From positions 25,792,001 to 25,856,000 of the forward strand of contig OZ316892.1 of the NCBI GenBank assembly GCA_973895155.1: a DNA stretch of 64,000 nt, written 5' to 3'. Made by a program: the position numbers and the translations under genes. This document shows, piece by piece, positions 12,641-24,460 of the stretch. Numbering within the stretch: position 1 is the first letter of the stretch; each line of letters opens with the position of its first letter. Under the pieces are notes generated by a model. It was given only the letters and a program-made list of their open reading frames with translations. It did not search any database and was not told where the DNA came from. This DNA is from Marsupella aquatica (taxonomy: Eukaryota; Marchantiophyta).

Positions 12641-13393
12641 AACCGAAGGCAAAATCATTTAGGAACTGTAACTGAAGTTGATTTGCCTCCACTTCCCCGA
12701 GTCAAAATTCTTTAAAACGATCTCTCGTGGGCCAGACTCTAGCTCAGTCCATGAACGAAATGACCTCGGGATTGATAAAATTCAATTTTCCTTTCTTGCG
12801 TCTTGGTCAGTCCATGATTGTGACGACCTTCAGGCCTGATACTTCGTTCACGTTCCCCTTTCTTTCATCAGGGTTCACGAGCTGCAAGGTTCTTCTTACT
12901 GCGGCAGAGCCAGAGCCTCGCAGAAATGGCAGAGATTCGAGCGCCACCGCCATCTTCTCCTCGCTGCTCTGATGCATTGCTGCTGCTCCAAGGACAAGTA
13001 TGAATGGGCCCAGGGTCTGCCCTAATAATTGGAGTTGCTTTGCTTCTCCAAACAAAGCTTGGCAGTACCCCAGCCCTGAAACAGCAGACGTCTTCTTTCT
13101 TACCACACAACGATGGACAGGCAGATTGCCGTGCAGTAGACATTTGATTTCCTGGTGTGACTCTCAATTGTTGCCTTTGCAAGATTCTAGGTCAGTCGAT
13201 CTATCCCTCACGGAAGGGCGGCTCTGTTCTCCATTCAGCTTCCAGTTTAAGCTGCCTCTGAAAGGGCACCTATTGAGTGGTGGCCCCGGACCACCTAAGG
13301 AACAGAAACCAAGTACTTTACTAAACTTTACTAATAAAGTGCGAAAAAGAGAAAAGCGCCAGGATCAAGACCGAATTAAACGAAAACCGAAGC

Positions 13394-13560
13394 AGTCAGC
13401 AATCGCTTTTTCTTATTCACCGATCCCGGTGACGTTGAACAGAGCTGGATCTGGACAAACGAGTCAGATGCGCAGCAGATGACCAAAGAGAAACATAACG
13501 AGTCAGCAATCGCTTTTTCTTCACCTAGCCCGTGGAGAGCAGAGCTAGATCTGGATCTGA
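13394..13560 (+). repeat. Direct repeat, 107-bp period
   Basis: AGTCAGCAATCGCTTTTTCT at 13394 recurs exactly at 13501. Both are followed by a diverged segment ending in CAGAGCT(G/A)GATCTGGA. Confidence 0.8.
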
Positions 13561-13759
13561 CTCCTTAGTGTGCCGTCGTAGGGTTGGTGTTGCGTTGGGT
13601 CCACCCTCTTTCAGGTGAGCTCATCTTTGCCTATGTCCTGCTTGTTTAGGCCTGCCGTCAATAGCCTCGGGGCTACTCGAGCCAGGGACGGTGCAAAGTT
13701 GTCCAAAGTTTTACTCTCACGGATAGAGTCGTTTTCGACGCACGATGATTCAGGACAAT

Positions 13760-14265
13760 GAGTGAACCACAGAAAGAAATATAGCATGAGAGCGTGAGAC
13801 TCTGTTTACCGTCACTGTACCTTACAACAGTGTGGTACCAGAAACGAAATCCTTTGGCAAAACATTCTGTTCCCAAGCCATCGAGTACACCAGGTATTGG
13901 GATTGTTACGTGGTGAGGCAGGCTGTCTCCAGGCGTTTGTGCCATGTATTCTATACCATGATTTACAGTAAAAAGATTATTTCTCGTTCTTCGACGGGCG
14001 CAGCTCCGTTGTTCACATTAGACAGTGCTTAAAAAGTAATTGGGAGACTGGTGCCGCTCTGTCATGTTGATTGATCCACAAGGACATAATTATGGCGGAC
14101 GGGAAGCCAGATGCAAAGTAAACGGGGAAAGATCGGGGACAAATGCGCCACACCAATGTAAGGGATGGCTGAGCAACAGAAAGAACAGCCTCTGTTGCAT
14201 GAGAGCGTGGGGACTCTGTTTACCGTCACGGTACTTACTTCAAACAGTCTAGTACCAGTAAATGT
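13760..14265 (+). repeat. Diverged direct repeat about 413 bp apart
   Basis: GCATGAGAGCGTG...ACTCTGTTTACCGTCAC..TAC at 13784-13840 recurs at 14197-14255. Similarity extends a little on both sides: CA.CAGAAAGAA before, CATTCTGTTC after. These are old copies and non-coding. Confidence 0.7.
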
Positions 14266-17200
14266 CACCACGAGCTAAATCATTCTGTTCTCACGCTCGT
14301 TGGAAGATAAGGATGTACTGATGTGTTCGCCCTTTTCACTTCAATGCTTCAAGTAACTCGTTCAGTCAAATTCAATAATCTTAAAGGACACACCGTATCC
14401 ATGCCGGAGGTCAGATTCAAGGTGGAACAGGTGAAACAGGTGAAACCACGAGAAGGTAACGGAAATGACATCGAATGTGTACATTGACTGGTCTGAAGAC
14501 GCAGTACCACGAGAGAAAGGTATGGGATGCGGGACACCAAATTGACGGATTTGATCAATTGATTGACATGGTATGGTTTCAGGGGGAATGGGAAGGAACT
14601 GTTGTACCGACATATCGGCAGCAAAAGTTTTCGTCTCAATTGTCTAGTTTCGACGACCTGGTCTACTGCACCGCGTCGTCAACAGTGAACTCCCTACCCA
14701 GCTAAGTAACTCTCCGGCGTCTAGAAATTCGCAGCGAGAATTCCACGCGATGGTTTCGAGGCGGGCTGGTTAATAACTAGAATACGGTGTTACGGATCTA
14801 CTTTAGTTCTTGGAACGAATGCTTTGGTGGCTCGTTTGGTGTCAGACATATCTATCCATGCGGGGAGGTTTTGGCATGATATGTTCGCTTTTCTTCTGCC
14901 AGACACAGCGACCGACCGACGGGCGCAATGGCCTCTGCGCTTTCTCCATAGCGCAGCATCGCAGGTAAAGGCATGGCGGCCCCCTCAGTTTGTCTGTCTG
15001 ACGGGGGCACTGGGGCAGTCCACCCTGATCGAGTCAAAATAAGCATCCCTCCGGCTTCACCGCAATCGTTGTCCGAACTATGCCTCGAGGAAACAAAATC
15101 TCTACATTATTACTTTAACATTTTCCACTTTCCTAAGGCTGTTATCCATAGGGTGGGGAACGAGCTATGGCCAAAGGTTCACCTGCGCGCACTGCTGGTG
15201 TCGGAACACTCATTGTACACGCCATCTCTCTCCCCCCTCAACCTTTGGGCCAGCCGGCGTGTTCGGGAAGGGACGGGAGGGCACCATGCACTTTGCAGGG
15301 GATACAATTATCCAAAAAGTAGCCCCCTCCTTTTAGGTGAAGATGCCGATCGGAATAAATGCCATGGATCTTCCAAATCTGACTTCCAATCTCTGAAGGA
15401 TATTCCCCAGTACCGCGAAATTCATTTGATCCCATCCGCAGGGATGGCTGTCTTGTTGGGAACGAAGGAACATAGAGCTTATATTAGTGTTGACCCACTA
15501 CTGATTAGTCGAGCACTAGCCGTCCAAGGTCGGCTGAGCAGCACCTTGATGACTATCCCAGGCATTTTCGTCCTCCTTAACAGTAGAGATCCCAGGTGCC
15601 TACGCTGCCTTGATGTGCAGCAGATAACTTGTCTGTCGTCACATATCTACGGCACCAAGTTGCCGTCCGTGGAGTTTACTTCGATCAATTAATGAGAACT
15701 AATGCAAATCTTCTGCTCAAAACATTCACATTCCACGGGCCGCATTCGGACAGAATATAAACTCACTCCGCCCCCATAATTGTGTTAACTGTTGGCCCAC
15801 GAGGATTGATCAGGTTATGGGTGATGCCGAGTTCGTGATATCCAGCAATCTGCGATGGAAGGCATGGCGGCATTTCCACCGTCAATTATGGTTGCAGAGA
15901 ATGATGTCTAGTTGACCTAGTCAGGTTTTAACGCAGTCAGTAAGATAAGATACCACACTTCACCTTCGCACAGTACCGCAACGTCGGTAGAGAGGTATCG
16001 AAGTACTGTGGTAAGCTTACCTGCATGGAAGAGAGTCGATACAGCATGCGCGGTTCACAACTGCTGGAAAAGAAGAGGTGAATGAAATAAGAATACCCAA
16101 GCGACCGAAGGACAGAATTGTAGACCTCCATAGCAACGTTCACAGTCAATCAGCCCCGAATTTCTCCCATGGATGAAAAACAAAGATGGGAGAATAATCT
16201 GATGCTCCAAACGGTCGAACGTTTCCCATCCAGTAGATCCAAAGCTCCAATGCATTGTACGAGATGAAGACCCGGGGAATCTACACGATTTTCAAGTTCT
16301 TCTGAAGGGACAGTGATACCAAAGCGATGTCTAGAGCCGTGAAGGACTAGGACCGGAGCTCAATTATGGTACCAGAGATATGCAAGTAGTCTTCGTCTCC
16401 TTTGTTTGACAAGGGGTTCCTTTGCAAATTGGCAGAGCGGGTACAAGGAGAATGAAGGGAGAGGCACAGATGGAAGGTGTACCCGGAGAGAAACGGTGGA
16501 TGAATTGTTCTAGATGGAACTCACAGGTCGCAGTTTGCAAAAGCTGTCGTCCGACCTCCCGGCCATAAATCGATGCAGCTTTTTCAGAGTCGCCTGGCCC
16601 GCCAGGCAGGCACGTGAGTGAAGGAGGTAGGGAAAGTACCGGATCTCGGTTTTAACTCGGATGTTGGCTGTGGCCGACGCCCTCCGAAAAGCGTACGGTA
16701 CTTGTCATCTGGTGAACGTCAATTCATTCGAGTGAATGCTGAAAAAGCGTGCATCCGGAGGCGCTACTGACTGTGCGAGCTACTCATTGCACCGAGCTGT
16801 GGTCCAGGACCGCCCAATGTTTTCGGCAACAGCTTCAGCCATGCTCTAGCAAAGGGGCGCATTCGACTCCGTTCGGTAGTGGCGACAGTGGTGGAGGCGC
16901 ATAGGCCGGCAAGCCAGTGCCCTGCACATATTTTACGTGCGCAGGGACATTAATACAGTAGTTGTCTCCAGTAAGGAGCAGAACTGTAAGCTTTTTGGGT
17001 GGCATTCGAATAATTGAGTGACAACAATATGCCCGTGAGACCACATTCAAAGCTTACGAGCTTTTTGAGGTCACTGATTGCCAAAAAAGTGATAGTTAAC
17101 AATGACAACACTACTACTGTGAAATTGAAGTGCATCTACGTGGTGCGATGTAGATGTACTGTTGTGCATTAGACGAAAATGAATCTGACCTGATGCGGCA

Positions 17201-19054
17201 TGACGTCCATAAAGCGCCCGCAGTATCCTCGTGCATGGGAAGAGAAGCCTGCTGAATCATCAAGTGACTCCTAACCTTACCTAGCGAGGATTACTGCCTA
17301 AGGGTTTTAGCAATTCAGAATCCTTCGAAGCCTTCACAACGTCGGGATATGCATCTCACGAAGCGCAGCGGCAAGTGAACGAGCTTTGCGTGGTGCCGAC
17401 AATTATATTCCAAGAAACAGACGCTCTTCAAGGGCAGCTACCAACCAAAGTTGATACATCATGGCATGATTGGAGATGGTGCAGTAATAGAGCGTCCGTC
17501 TGCGGGCTAGGCCGTGCTCGAAGGTCTCCTACCGGTTATTGAAAATGTGAGACCTGTGCCATTTCAGATACTTGCATTACAAATACTCATTTTCAACGAG
17601 TAGAGTGACCTGAGTGTACTGGTTAACCTTCCTAACTTGCTATACCAACCAAGCCGCACTAGCCCCGACTGAGAATACCGGTTACAAGGTGTTGAAACCA
17701 ACAACCTGAGTTTGCCGTTCGAGATACTTGCACGGCTAATACAGCCGTGGCATCGAGAAATATGATGCGAGGTTATAGTAGACTGTATAGAGATTGACGT
17801 TGCTACATAAATGAGTCACACAAGCCCGACGACGAGGTATCACGAGATCGCACTTAATTTCCAACAACTTCCGGCATTCTACGTGCACTCATCCTGCGTA
17901 CGGGCTGGCCAGGAAGGCCTGAACACGGACGGTAACAACCAAAGACTCCAAGATTTGTCACCCACTAATCGACCTCGGACAGACGCGAGATCGCTTCTCA
18001 GGCCGCGAACTCCAACCCTATTCTGCAGAAGGTCTACTGCCGGAGCCGACAGTTGTAGGTCAGGACTACAAAGAACTGGAGAATTGTCAGACGCAATCAA
18101 CTGTGCATTTGCTTACGACACAACTGTAGTGGTTTCCTTTACAATGGGTGATGTCTACCTTAACGAGCTTTTCGCCTCTTATTACGCAAGCAAATCCTTA
18201 TTCTGGCGACATCCCGTTCGGTGTTTATACCTAGAATGTACGTATGTATGCACAGCTCCTGTGCCCGCACGCCCGGGGAGTGCAACTATGCGAAGAAATA
18301 TTTAATAGTCTAAAGTCACGATACAGTAGATCAAATCAGTAAGCAAGAGACGAGATGCGGAAAATCGTGGTGGATCATCAGCGCAGATTGGCACCGCACG
18401 GCGATCAGACACCACTGGGAGCTACAGGACTGAAAAACAATATCCAACGTCGGTCTTGACGCCTTCCGGATGAGAGCGAGAGAGCGCCTCATGAACACGG
18501 CACACACGGGATGGCGATGCTGACATGATCGGCAGATTTTAAACTTACGTAACAACTTCATGGTACAGGGAGAGCGAGACGATCTCCACACCATTATTCG
18601 TACCGGAAGGTAAACAAAATTACTCTTAAGCCAGAGCTGTCTCGTGCAACAATGTCAGAAATGAAGGCATCCAAAGGAAGTGTCACTCTTTATGGAAGTA
18701 ATTTACAACAAATGGTGAAATGGCTGGCTACCGGTCTACAGTGATAGATATATACAAGTGACTATTTAATAATTGAGTGCGGTGTTCACCCCAGAGCTCG
18801 GTCGGGTCGACGGCATGACAAGGTATGGTATTCTATGGCTAGACGACATCGAAGGTTCGGATGCTACCTACAGACCTAGAGAATCTTGTCGGTCATCGAT
18901 AGATATCTTCCAAGCTTCAGATCCTCCGGATCCTGACTATGAAGGCCTCCCTCGGTGAACCGTCCTGCCTCCCTCGGCAGGTTAACTAGCTAGCTAGCTA
19001 AGGGTCGTGACTGTTAGCCACAATTTCTGAAGAAAAGCAAAGACACTTCGTACT
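14266..19054. other. Intergenic DNA downstream of the KRP gene
   Basis: I recognise no gene. Open frames of 239 codons (14973-15692, +) and 164 codons (17811-18305, +) exist. Neither shows a family motif, domain or splice-consistent partner, so I do not call them. Just before the KRP stop there is a short TAGC repeat (18988-19001). Confidence 0.4.
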
Positions 19055-21219
19055 TCAGCTCCTTATAGGCTGCTGCTTTTCGGTTAAAGGCTGCGTCGTG
19101 GGGGTCGTAGTACTGCATGCTTCTACCGCTGGTACCCATTCATATCGGCCCTTCAACGGTTTGTCGGTCACTACATCGTAATTGTATCTGCACAGGAAGG
19201 GTAAACTTTATCTTCAGAAATCTCATTCCACAACAAAAATCAGAACTATCGGCTTGAGTGAGGAGACGAAACAGTGTGACAAAAACATTAGATTGAACTG
19301 GGGATTAAATAACTTCATGCGCGAACTGGACCAAGTGTGCTACAAAAAAATTGAATTTCAACAGGAAGGGCGCAATTGTGGGGAAAAACCAGCGACTTAT
19401 TTTCGATCATCTCTGGAAAATAGCTTGACTCACCTTTCCGTAAATCTCTTTCCCTCTTCCTTCTCCGTGTTGTCGGGCGTTGCAAAGAGTTCATCGATAG
19501 CTTTAGCGTCGTTAAAAAGATTCGCTCTCATATATCTCCGGTTCATCATGCGATGATGGTTAGCCATGCGGCGATCCTGTCCATCGACTGGGAATCCCGT
19601 TCTAGACACTGAACATGGGTCTAAATCTAAAACAGGTTCTTTCTCTTTTGGGGAGCTGCTGACCGGACTGCCACGGAAAAACCTGCATCATTCAGATCGG
19701 CGTCACTCTCGAGAGAATAGCGCGTCTTTGCATACCTTAACAAATCTTGACAAACTAGCACTTTGACTGAAAAAATACTGGGAAGTCAGCGATCGTGGCT
19801 CCAGCCTCACCTTCTTCTCGCTGACAACAGGCCCAGCTCGCCCGCCACATACTCACACGAGGCGTCGACCTGAGAAAGAGCACAGGGAAGTCACTTTAGT
19901 CACGCAAGCACAAATAGTGCAAAATGCTCCACTCTGAACACTGCGAACAGTGAAAGACCTTTATAGGACAGTTGATTAAGACCCGCCGTGTTTCGGGCAC
20001 CAGGAATCAAGGAATAATCAGAAAAAACAACGACCATGGCTTGTTAATACACCACTGGACACGGACAGACTGAGGAAAACCAGGAAGATGTGGAGGTGAA
20101 ACCGCAGACACGAATGCCGGCAGGGTGATGGATTTTAGCATCGCTCGACCTGGCCCCACCTTGGCACCAGCTTGGACTGCATTGTATGGACTCAATCCGG
20201 GTTGAGCGTTTCTTTCACTCACAAAATATTGAAAGCAGGATGACATGCACAACTTCGGCAGTTGGTATCGGATAACACTCTGCAACTCTTAGACAACAAT
20301 GGGCCCGTGTATCATCTAAAAATTTGGGGAAGGGAGTACGCGCGATTCGACAACGCCGGGCTAACCTACGTCACAAAACAGAGAGAAAAGAGGGAGGGCT
20401 ACCCTCGAGGAAGTGGCTCTTTGAAAAGGACGTACAATCTTGAGTCCTTCGTCACTGGAAATTCGAATGACGCAGTTACATCCACCTAATTCATGAGTAC
20501 GTCGGGCACGAGAAAGATGGTCAGTCATTGACAATGAAAGCTTTTATATCACTAACCTCAGGGCGTCCGTTGTTCACTCCATCCTGCAAAACGCCGTCAT
20601 CCACAGGAAATATGCCTCCCGGCATTCCCATACAGGCGTGGGATCCTTCACTGCTTCGTTCAGGTGGCGCATTCCCTGACCTCAAAGGCTCCTCTCCCGC
20701 TGCAAACTGGGAACATCTTAGCTGTGCGCCATCGAGACTGGCCCTTGGAGGACTCAACGCTGACTCCTTAAATATACGAAACCCATCGACGTGTCTAGGA
20801 GACAACTCCGGCGTTCGCGAGGAGCCATCAACTTCAGCCTGTAACACCAAGGCTTCCCCTGCAGGCCTTGCTGTGCAGACAATCTCGTCCACTGCCATAA
20901 TGTTCTCCATCTTAGAGCAATTCTTCAGGTCTTCATTCAAATCGTCTTCCCTCGAAGGATGACCTCTGACGGGTTTTGGAATCTCTTTCACAACCTTCTC
21001 AAGTTTCCTACTCCGCAACTCCAGGTATGTAGTGTGGAAGGGATCTACAACAATGTCACGCTGCTGCTTAGACGTCGCACTTTTCGCTAAAGCAAGCTTA
21101 CGGTCATACTCAACAAGAGCCAATGTCTTGGCCCTAGTTCTCACCCCAAGAGCCCCTTGCGAAACTTCCATCAAGGCAACCTTCCCCGCGCCTTTCCCTT
21201 TACGCATGTACTTTCCCAT
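19055..21219 (-). CDS. KRP: Kip-related CDK inhibitor (KRP/ICK family)
   Basis: This nuclear protein binds and inhibits CDKA/cyclin D complexes and slows cell-cycle entry. Exon 1 (21219-20557) opens with MGKYMRKGKGAG, then GVRTRAKTLAL and FHTTYLELRSRKLEK, all conserved KRP motifs. Exon 2 is 19576-19434 and exon 3 is 19187-19055. Splice phases agree (0, then 2), giving 312 residues. The C-terminal CDK-inhibitory domain is split across exons 2 and 3: AIDELFATPDN...GKRFTER at about 247-269, then YNYDVVTDKPLKGRYEWVP at 270-288. Most plant KRPs end at or just after the EW motif. Here 23 further residues, rich in Thr, Pro and Gln, follow before the stop. The middle (about 75-220) is low in conserved content, as usual in the family. 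The exon 2 acceptor is the least certain boundary. Confidence 0.93.
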
Positions 21220-22955
21220 TCTATCCGATGGGAGTAGAATCTTGCCACCACTTCAACATACGGTTAATGCTCGCCCAACGACCATACACTTGGAGCTAAC
21301 CAACCGAGGTATTTAGACTCTAGTAATCCAGACGAGTTTAATTCCAAGGAAAACGGTGCCCACGAATTTCTACTCCCGTTACGACACCTTTTACTTCCCA
21401 AACTCGGCTCTCTCATTCATTTCGGGAAGCTCAGCTCGTATCACAAAATGACTGTCCCTCCGTTCACATAATTCACATCGCACCAACTTGAAAATGGCCG
21501 ACACAAACAGACCAAAAAAGGGACTCTACTCCAGCCTAGCCAATTCGGGTCCAATGCTTCCCAAGTGAGTGACCAGTGTTCTGCGGCTGTTCCAATTCGG
21601 GAAACGCGGTTGGAAACCTTTTCTCGTGCCAATCACCGATAGCAGAAACGTCGGTGGAAATAGAGATAAGGGTAGGGGTACGTTTAAAATGCTACACAGC
21701 AGCTGCTCACGCAACTTCGCTGTTCTAGCTCTAGGCAAAAGCGAAAGCGAAGTAATTCTCGAAAACGACGGCAAACTTAATGGGAAGAGCAGGACTAAAT
21801 CTCCCGAAAGAATGCGGAAAACCACGGGAACGCCACACTTCCGCCCGCACTTCTGCCCTACTGCAAATGCGAAACGAAGGGAAAATGGAGGGAAACGCAA
21901 TGGAGGGTGTGGGCCAACTCACGACTGCGCCCCTCACGACTGAGCCTTCGAAACAAGGCAGACAGTTTACACGTGCTGAGATACACTCCCAGGGTACAAT
22001 TCGCTGTTCGAGCCAGAAATGAGCGCTACGCTGCTCCTTCCCGGATGAGGTTCAAAGTGCGAGCAGGTGGCAGAGGTGGAAATGAAAACATGCCACACTA
22101 ATACGACAACTGCTTTCCACCCTTCGCGCCAGCCACTGTCCTCGACTCCTCGCTCCACTACTGCGCTCCGCAGCGGCAGGAATGAATCGAAGCAGCGCAA
22201 CAACGAACGTTCACCGATTCATTCAATCAAATCAATCAATCAATGCACCGATCCTGTCCCACACCCTCTCTGGCTTCTCTCCAACGCAACTCGCAGCACC
22301 CCACCCGACCTCCACTTCCCCTCCGTCGCCAAACCAACACCCGCTCTCCCGCTTCGCCCCTCGCTGCCTCATTCTGCACACAGCCTTCCCATAATCATAT
22401 CGAAGCGTGTGGCCCAAGCATCTCTGCAACGAGCGAGCGAGCGCGAGTACTCCTGCACACTGTAGAGCTCAGCATTCCATCAGCATATCTCCGCATCAAG
22501 TGAGAACGCGATGCAGAGCTCCTCCACCCTCTCACATATGCTCTCTCCTCTCCTCTCCTCTCCTCTCACACCAACGCGACAGACTCACAGAGTTCGCTGC
22601 CACCCAACATAAAAAGGACTCAGCATCGCTCCCGCTTTACTCCTGTAGTAATCCACTAGAGCCCATCCATCCATCCATCCATCCGTCCGTCCGTCCGTCC
22701 GTCCGTCCCCTCGGAATACGGGCACTGGGTCTCACTACTACTGTTGCTGTTGCCTTTGTTCCTGTGCGCGGTAGGGACGGAACGAACGAAATAGCCGTCG
22801 ACGAGAAACAAGGAGACGGGAAGGGACGGGATGGGAGCAGACAAGGGAGGGCAGGGGAACGAAGAAAGGGTGATGAGCGGGGGTGGGAGAGGCGGACAAG
22901 GAAGGAAAGGGAAGCGAGGAGCATAATTATAGGAGTGGGAGACGAGAGTCAGTTG
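21220..22955 (-). promoter_or_regulatory. Upstream region of KRP with GA-rich and tetranucleotide microsatellites
   Basis: This is presumed promoter plus 5' leader of the minus-strand KRP gene. It is GC-richer than the DNA beyond 23.1 kb. It contains CTCTC repeats at 22541-22568, which read GAGAG on the KRP sense strand, and (CCAT)5(CCGT)6 at 22663-22706. Long open frames on both strands (for example 22407-23048, +) follow from the stop-poor composition and show no domain. I cannot place the transcription start. Confidence 0.45.
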
Positions 22956-22999
22956 TGGTGTCACACTGGTGTCACACTGGTGTCACACTGGTGTCACAC
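22956..22999 (+). repeat. Four tandem 11-bp units each containing the palindrome GTGTCACAC
   Basis: TGGTGTCACAC is repeated four times without variation. The core GTGTCACAC reads the same on both strands around a central base. The 11-bp spacing places the cores on roughly the same DNA face. The array lies about 1.74 kb upstream of the KRP start codon. Confidence 0.9.
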
Positions 23000-23740
23000 T
23001 GTCATCACTATGGGGCTACCGGCTACCACCGTTACACTTCAAGAGTAACAGCACGCTCGTCACGTCTGTTGTAACCCGGCTCTCTACTACTACTGTACGG
23101 GCCAGCAGGTTGGAGGAGAAATAGTTATTATTATTATTGAAAAATAAAAGCCCTTGGTATCGTGATATTTATTGTTTTTTCTTTGTAGCTAGGGTGTGAA
23201 ACTAAAGCCAGAATGGAACTCCACTTTGTCCATGAAGCCCAGATGGACCGCCAAGCTTGGATGTATTTGTTCAGAACATTTAAACTCACTCAGAACACTT
23301 TTGATTGAAATGGTTTCCTTATCGTTTGCAGCCGGTTTCAATTACATTACCAAACCGGTTTTCTTGGTAATTTGACTAATTGACTACCTTGAATTTCAAA
23401 GACCTCAAGTAATTTCTCCCCAAGGTAGTTCAAATAGTCAACTACAATCCACGAGTGGTTCCTGTTTTCTTTCCGGTATAAATCCCTTTACGCACTCCAT
23501 GAGGATGAACAGGGACAATGTCTCGGTCCATCTGGACTTTTGTTTCCCAGGTTGTGGGATGTCCCCTTTGTGTGAATTAGAAAGATGCTAGGAAGATTCC
23601 TTCCTACTTTGTAACATGCATAATTTACTCTATGACTGTCAAATCTCCCTAGATTTAAAAATGGCCATCAGATTCTGGCTTTTGGGATTTGAGGCTATGT
23701 GAGAAATTGGCTAATGGACAAGACAGAAATGGAAAAACAA
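23000..23740. other. Intergenic DNA, transition to AT-rich sequence
   Basis: Base composition changes to AT-rich at about 23.1 kb. No coding frame, splice-supported exon or clear element was seen. Confidence 0.4.
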
Positions 23741-23741
23741 T

Positions 23742-24460
23742 TACCTTGTTTTTGGCATTCCTTTCAAATTCATCATCCATCTCCTCACAGAAAGCAATGA
23801 GTTGGATGACCTCTGGGGGTCTGTCCAGTGTAGTGACAAACTGCTATCCTACCCTTCTTTGTCTTCGTCACTTAGCTGCACTACCTTTCGAGTCTTTTTG
23901 CCTTTCTTTGCAGGGGGCTTCTTGGCTGCCCTCTTCTTCTGGGTAGCGCTCACAATTTCTTGTCCAGGCCCCATGGCAGGGGGCATCTATGGGCAAGGGG
24001 AAGAGGCGGAGAAGGGAAGGGGGATGATTGAAAGGATTGCTCACGGTGCCCACTAGCATGAAATGAACGAGCTGGGTAAGGTGCTTCATTCATTGCCCTC
24101 TCAAACTCCTCATTGGAGAAGAAATCTGTTGATGTCCCTGGTAGAGAGGAGTCCCCTCCTTGATACCCATATGTTGATTGCAAATCTGGAATGTCATTTT
24201 GTGCAAACTTCATTCTCTGTACGTGATGAATTTGTTACCAAGCCTAGAAAGCAGAGTGCTCCATATCCTCAGGCAGAAATGTGCTGATTGACCTGAAGGA
24301 ATTATGAGAAATTGAGCAATCTGACGAGTAAGCAATGTCTGTTGAGAAAAGAGAGCTCTATGAAGTAGCACCACTGGCGCCCATGTTTTCAAGTTCTGCA
24401 AATTTGACGTGAATGTTTGAAATTGCAAACTCTCCCACAGCGTCCCTCTCACTCATGCCC
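23742..24460 (-). pseudogene. Decayed reading frame of unknown origin, possibly transposon-derived
   Basis: Read on the minus strand, four protein-like pieces follow each other in order but in different frames or separated by stops. They are a piece beginning MVGMSERDAVGEF (24460-24350), one containing FFSNEEFERAMNEAPYP (24213-23950), a strongly basic AAKKPPAKKGKKTRK followed by acidic SDEDKE (about 23945-23850), and RPPEVIQLIAFCEEMDDEFE (about 23825-23742) ending at a donor-like AAG|GTAATT. Gaps between them are too short for plant introns, so a broken gene is the simplest reading. The basic and acidic blocks suggest a nuclear or DNA-binding protein. I do not recognise the family. Confidence 0.3.

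Noticed and set aside
14973-15692. 239-codon open frame on the plus strand
   Set aside because: No family motif, domain or splice-supported neighbours. One such frame can arise by chance in stop-poor DNA of this length.
17811-18305. 164-codon open frame on the plus strand
   Set aside because: Arg/Thr-rich, without recognisable domain or context. I treat it as chance.
22407-23048. 213-codon plus-strand frame upstream of KRP
   Set aside because: It spans microsatellites and the 11-bp array and lies antisense in the presumed KRP promoter, so the open frame follows from repeat composition.
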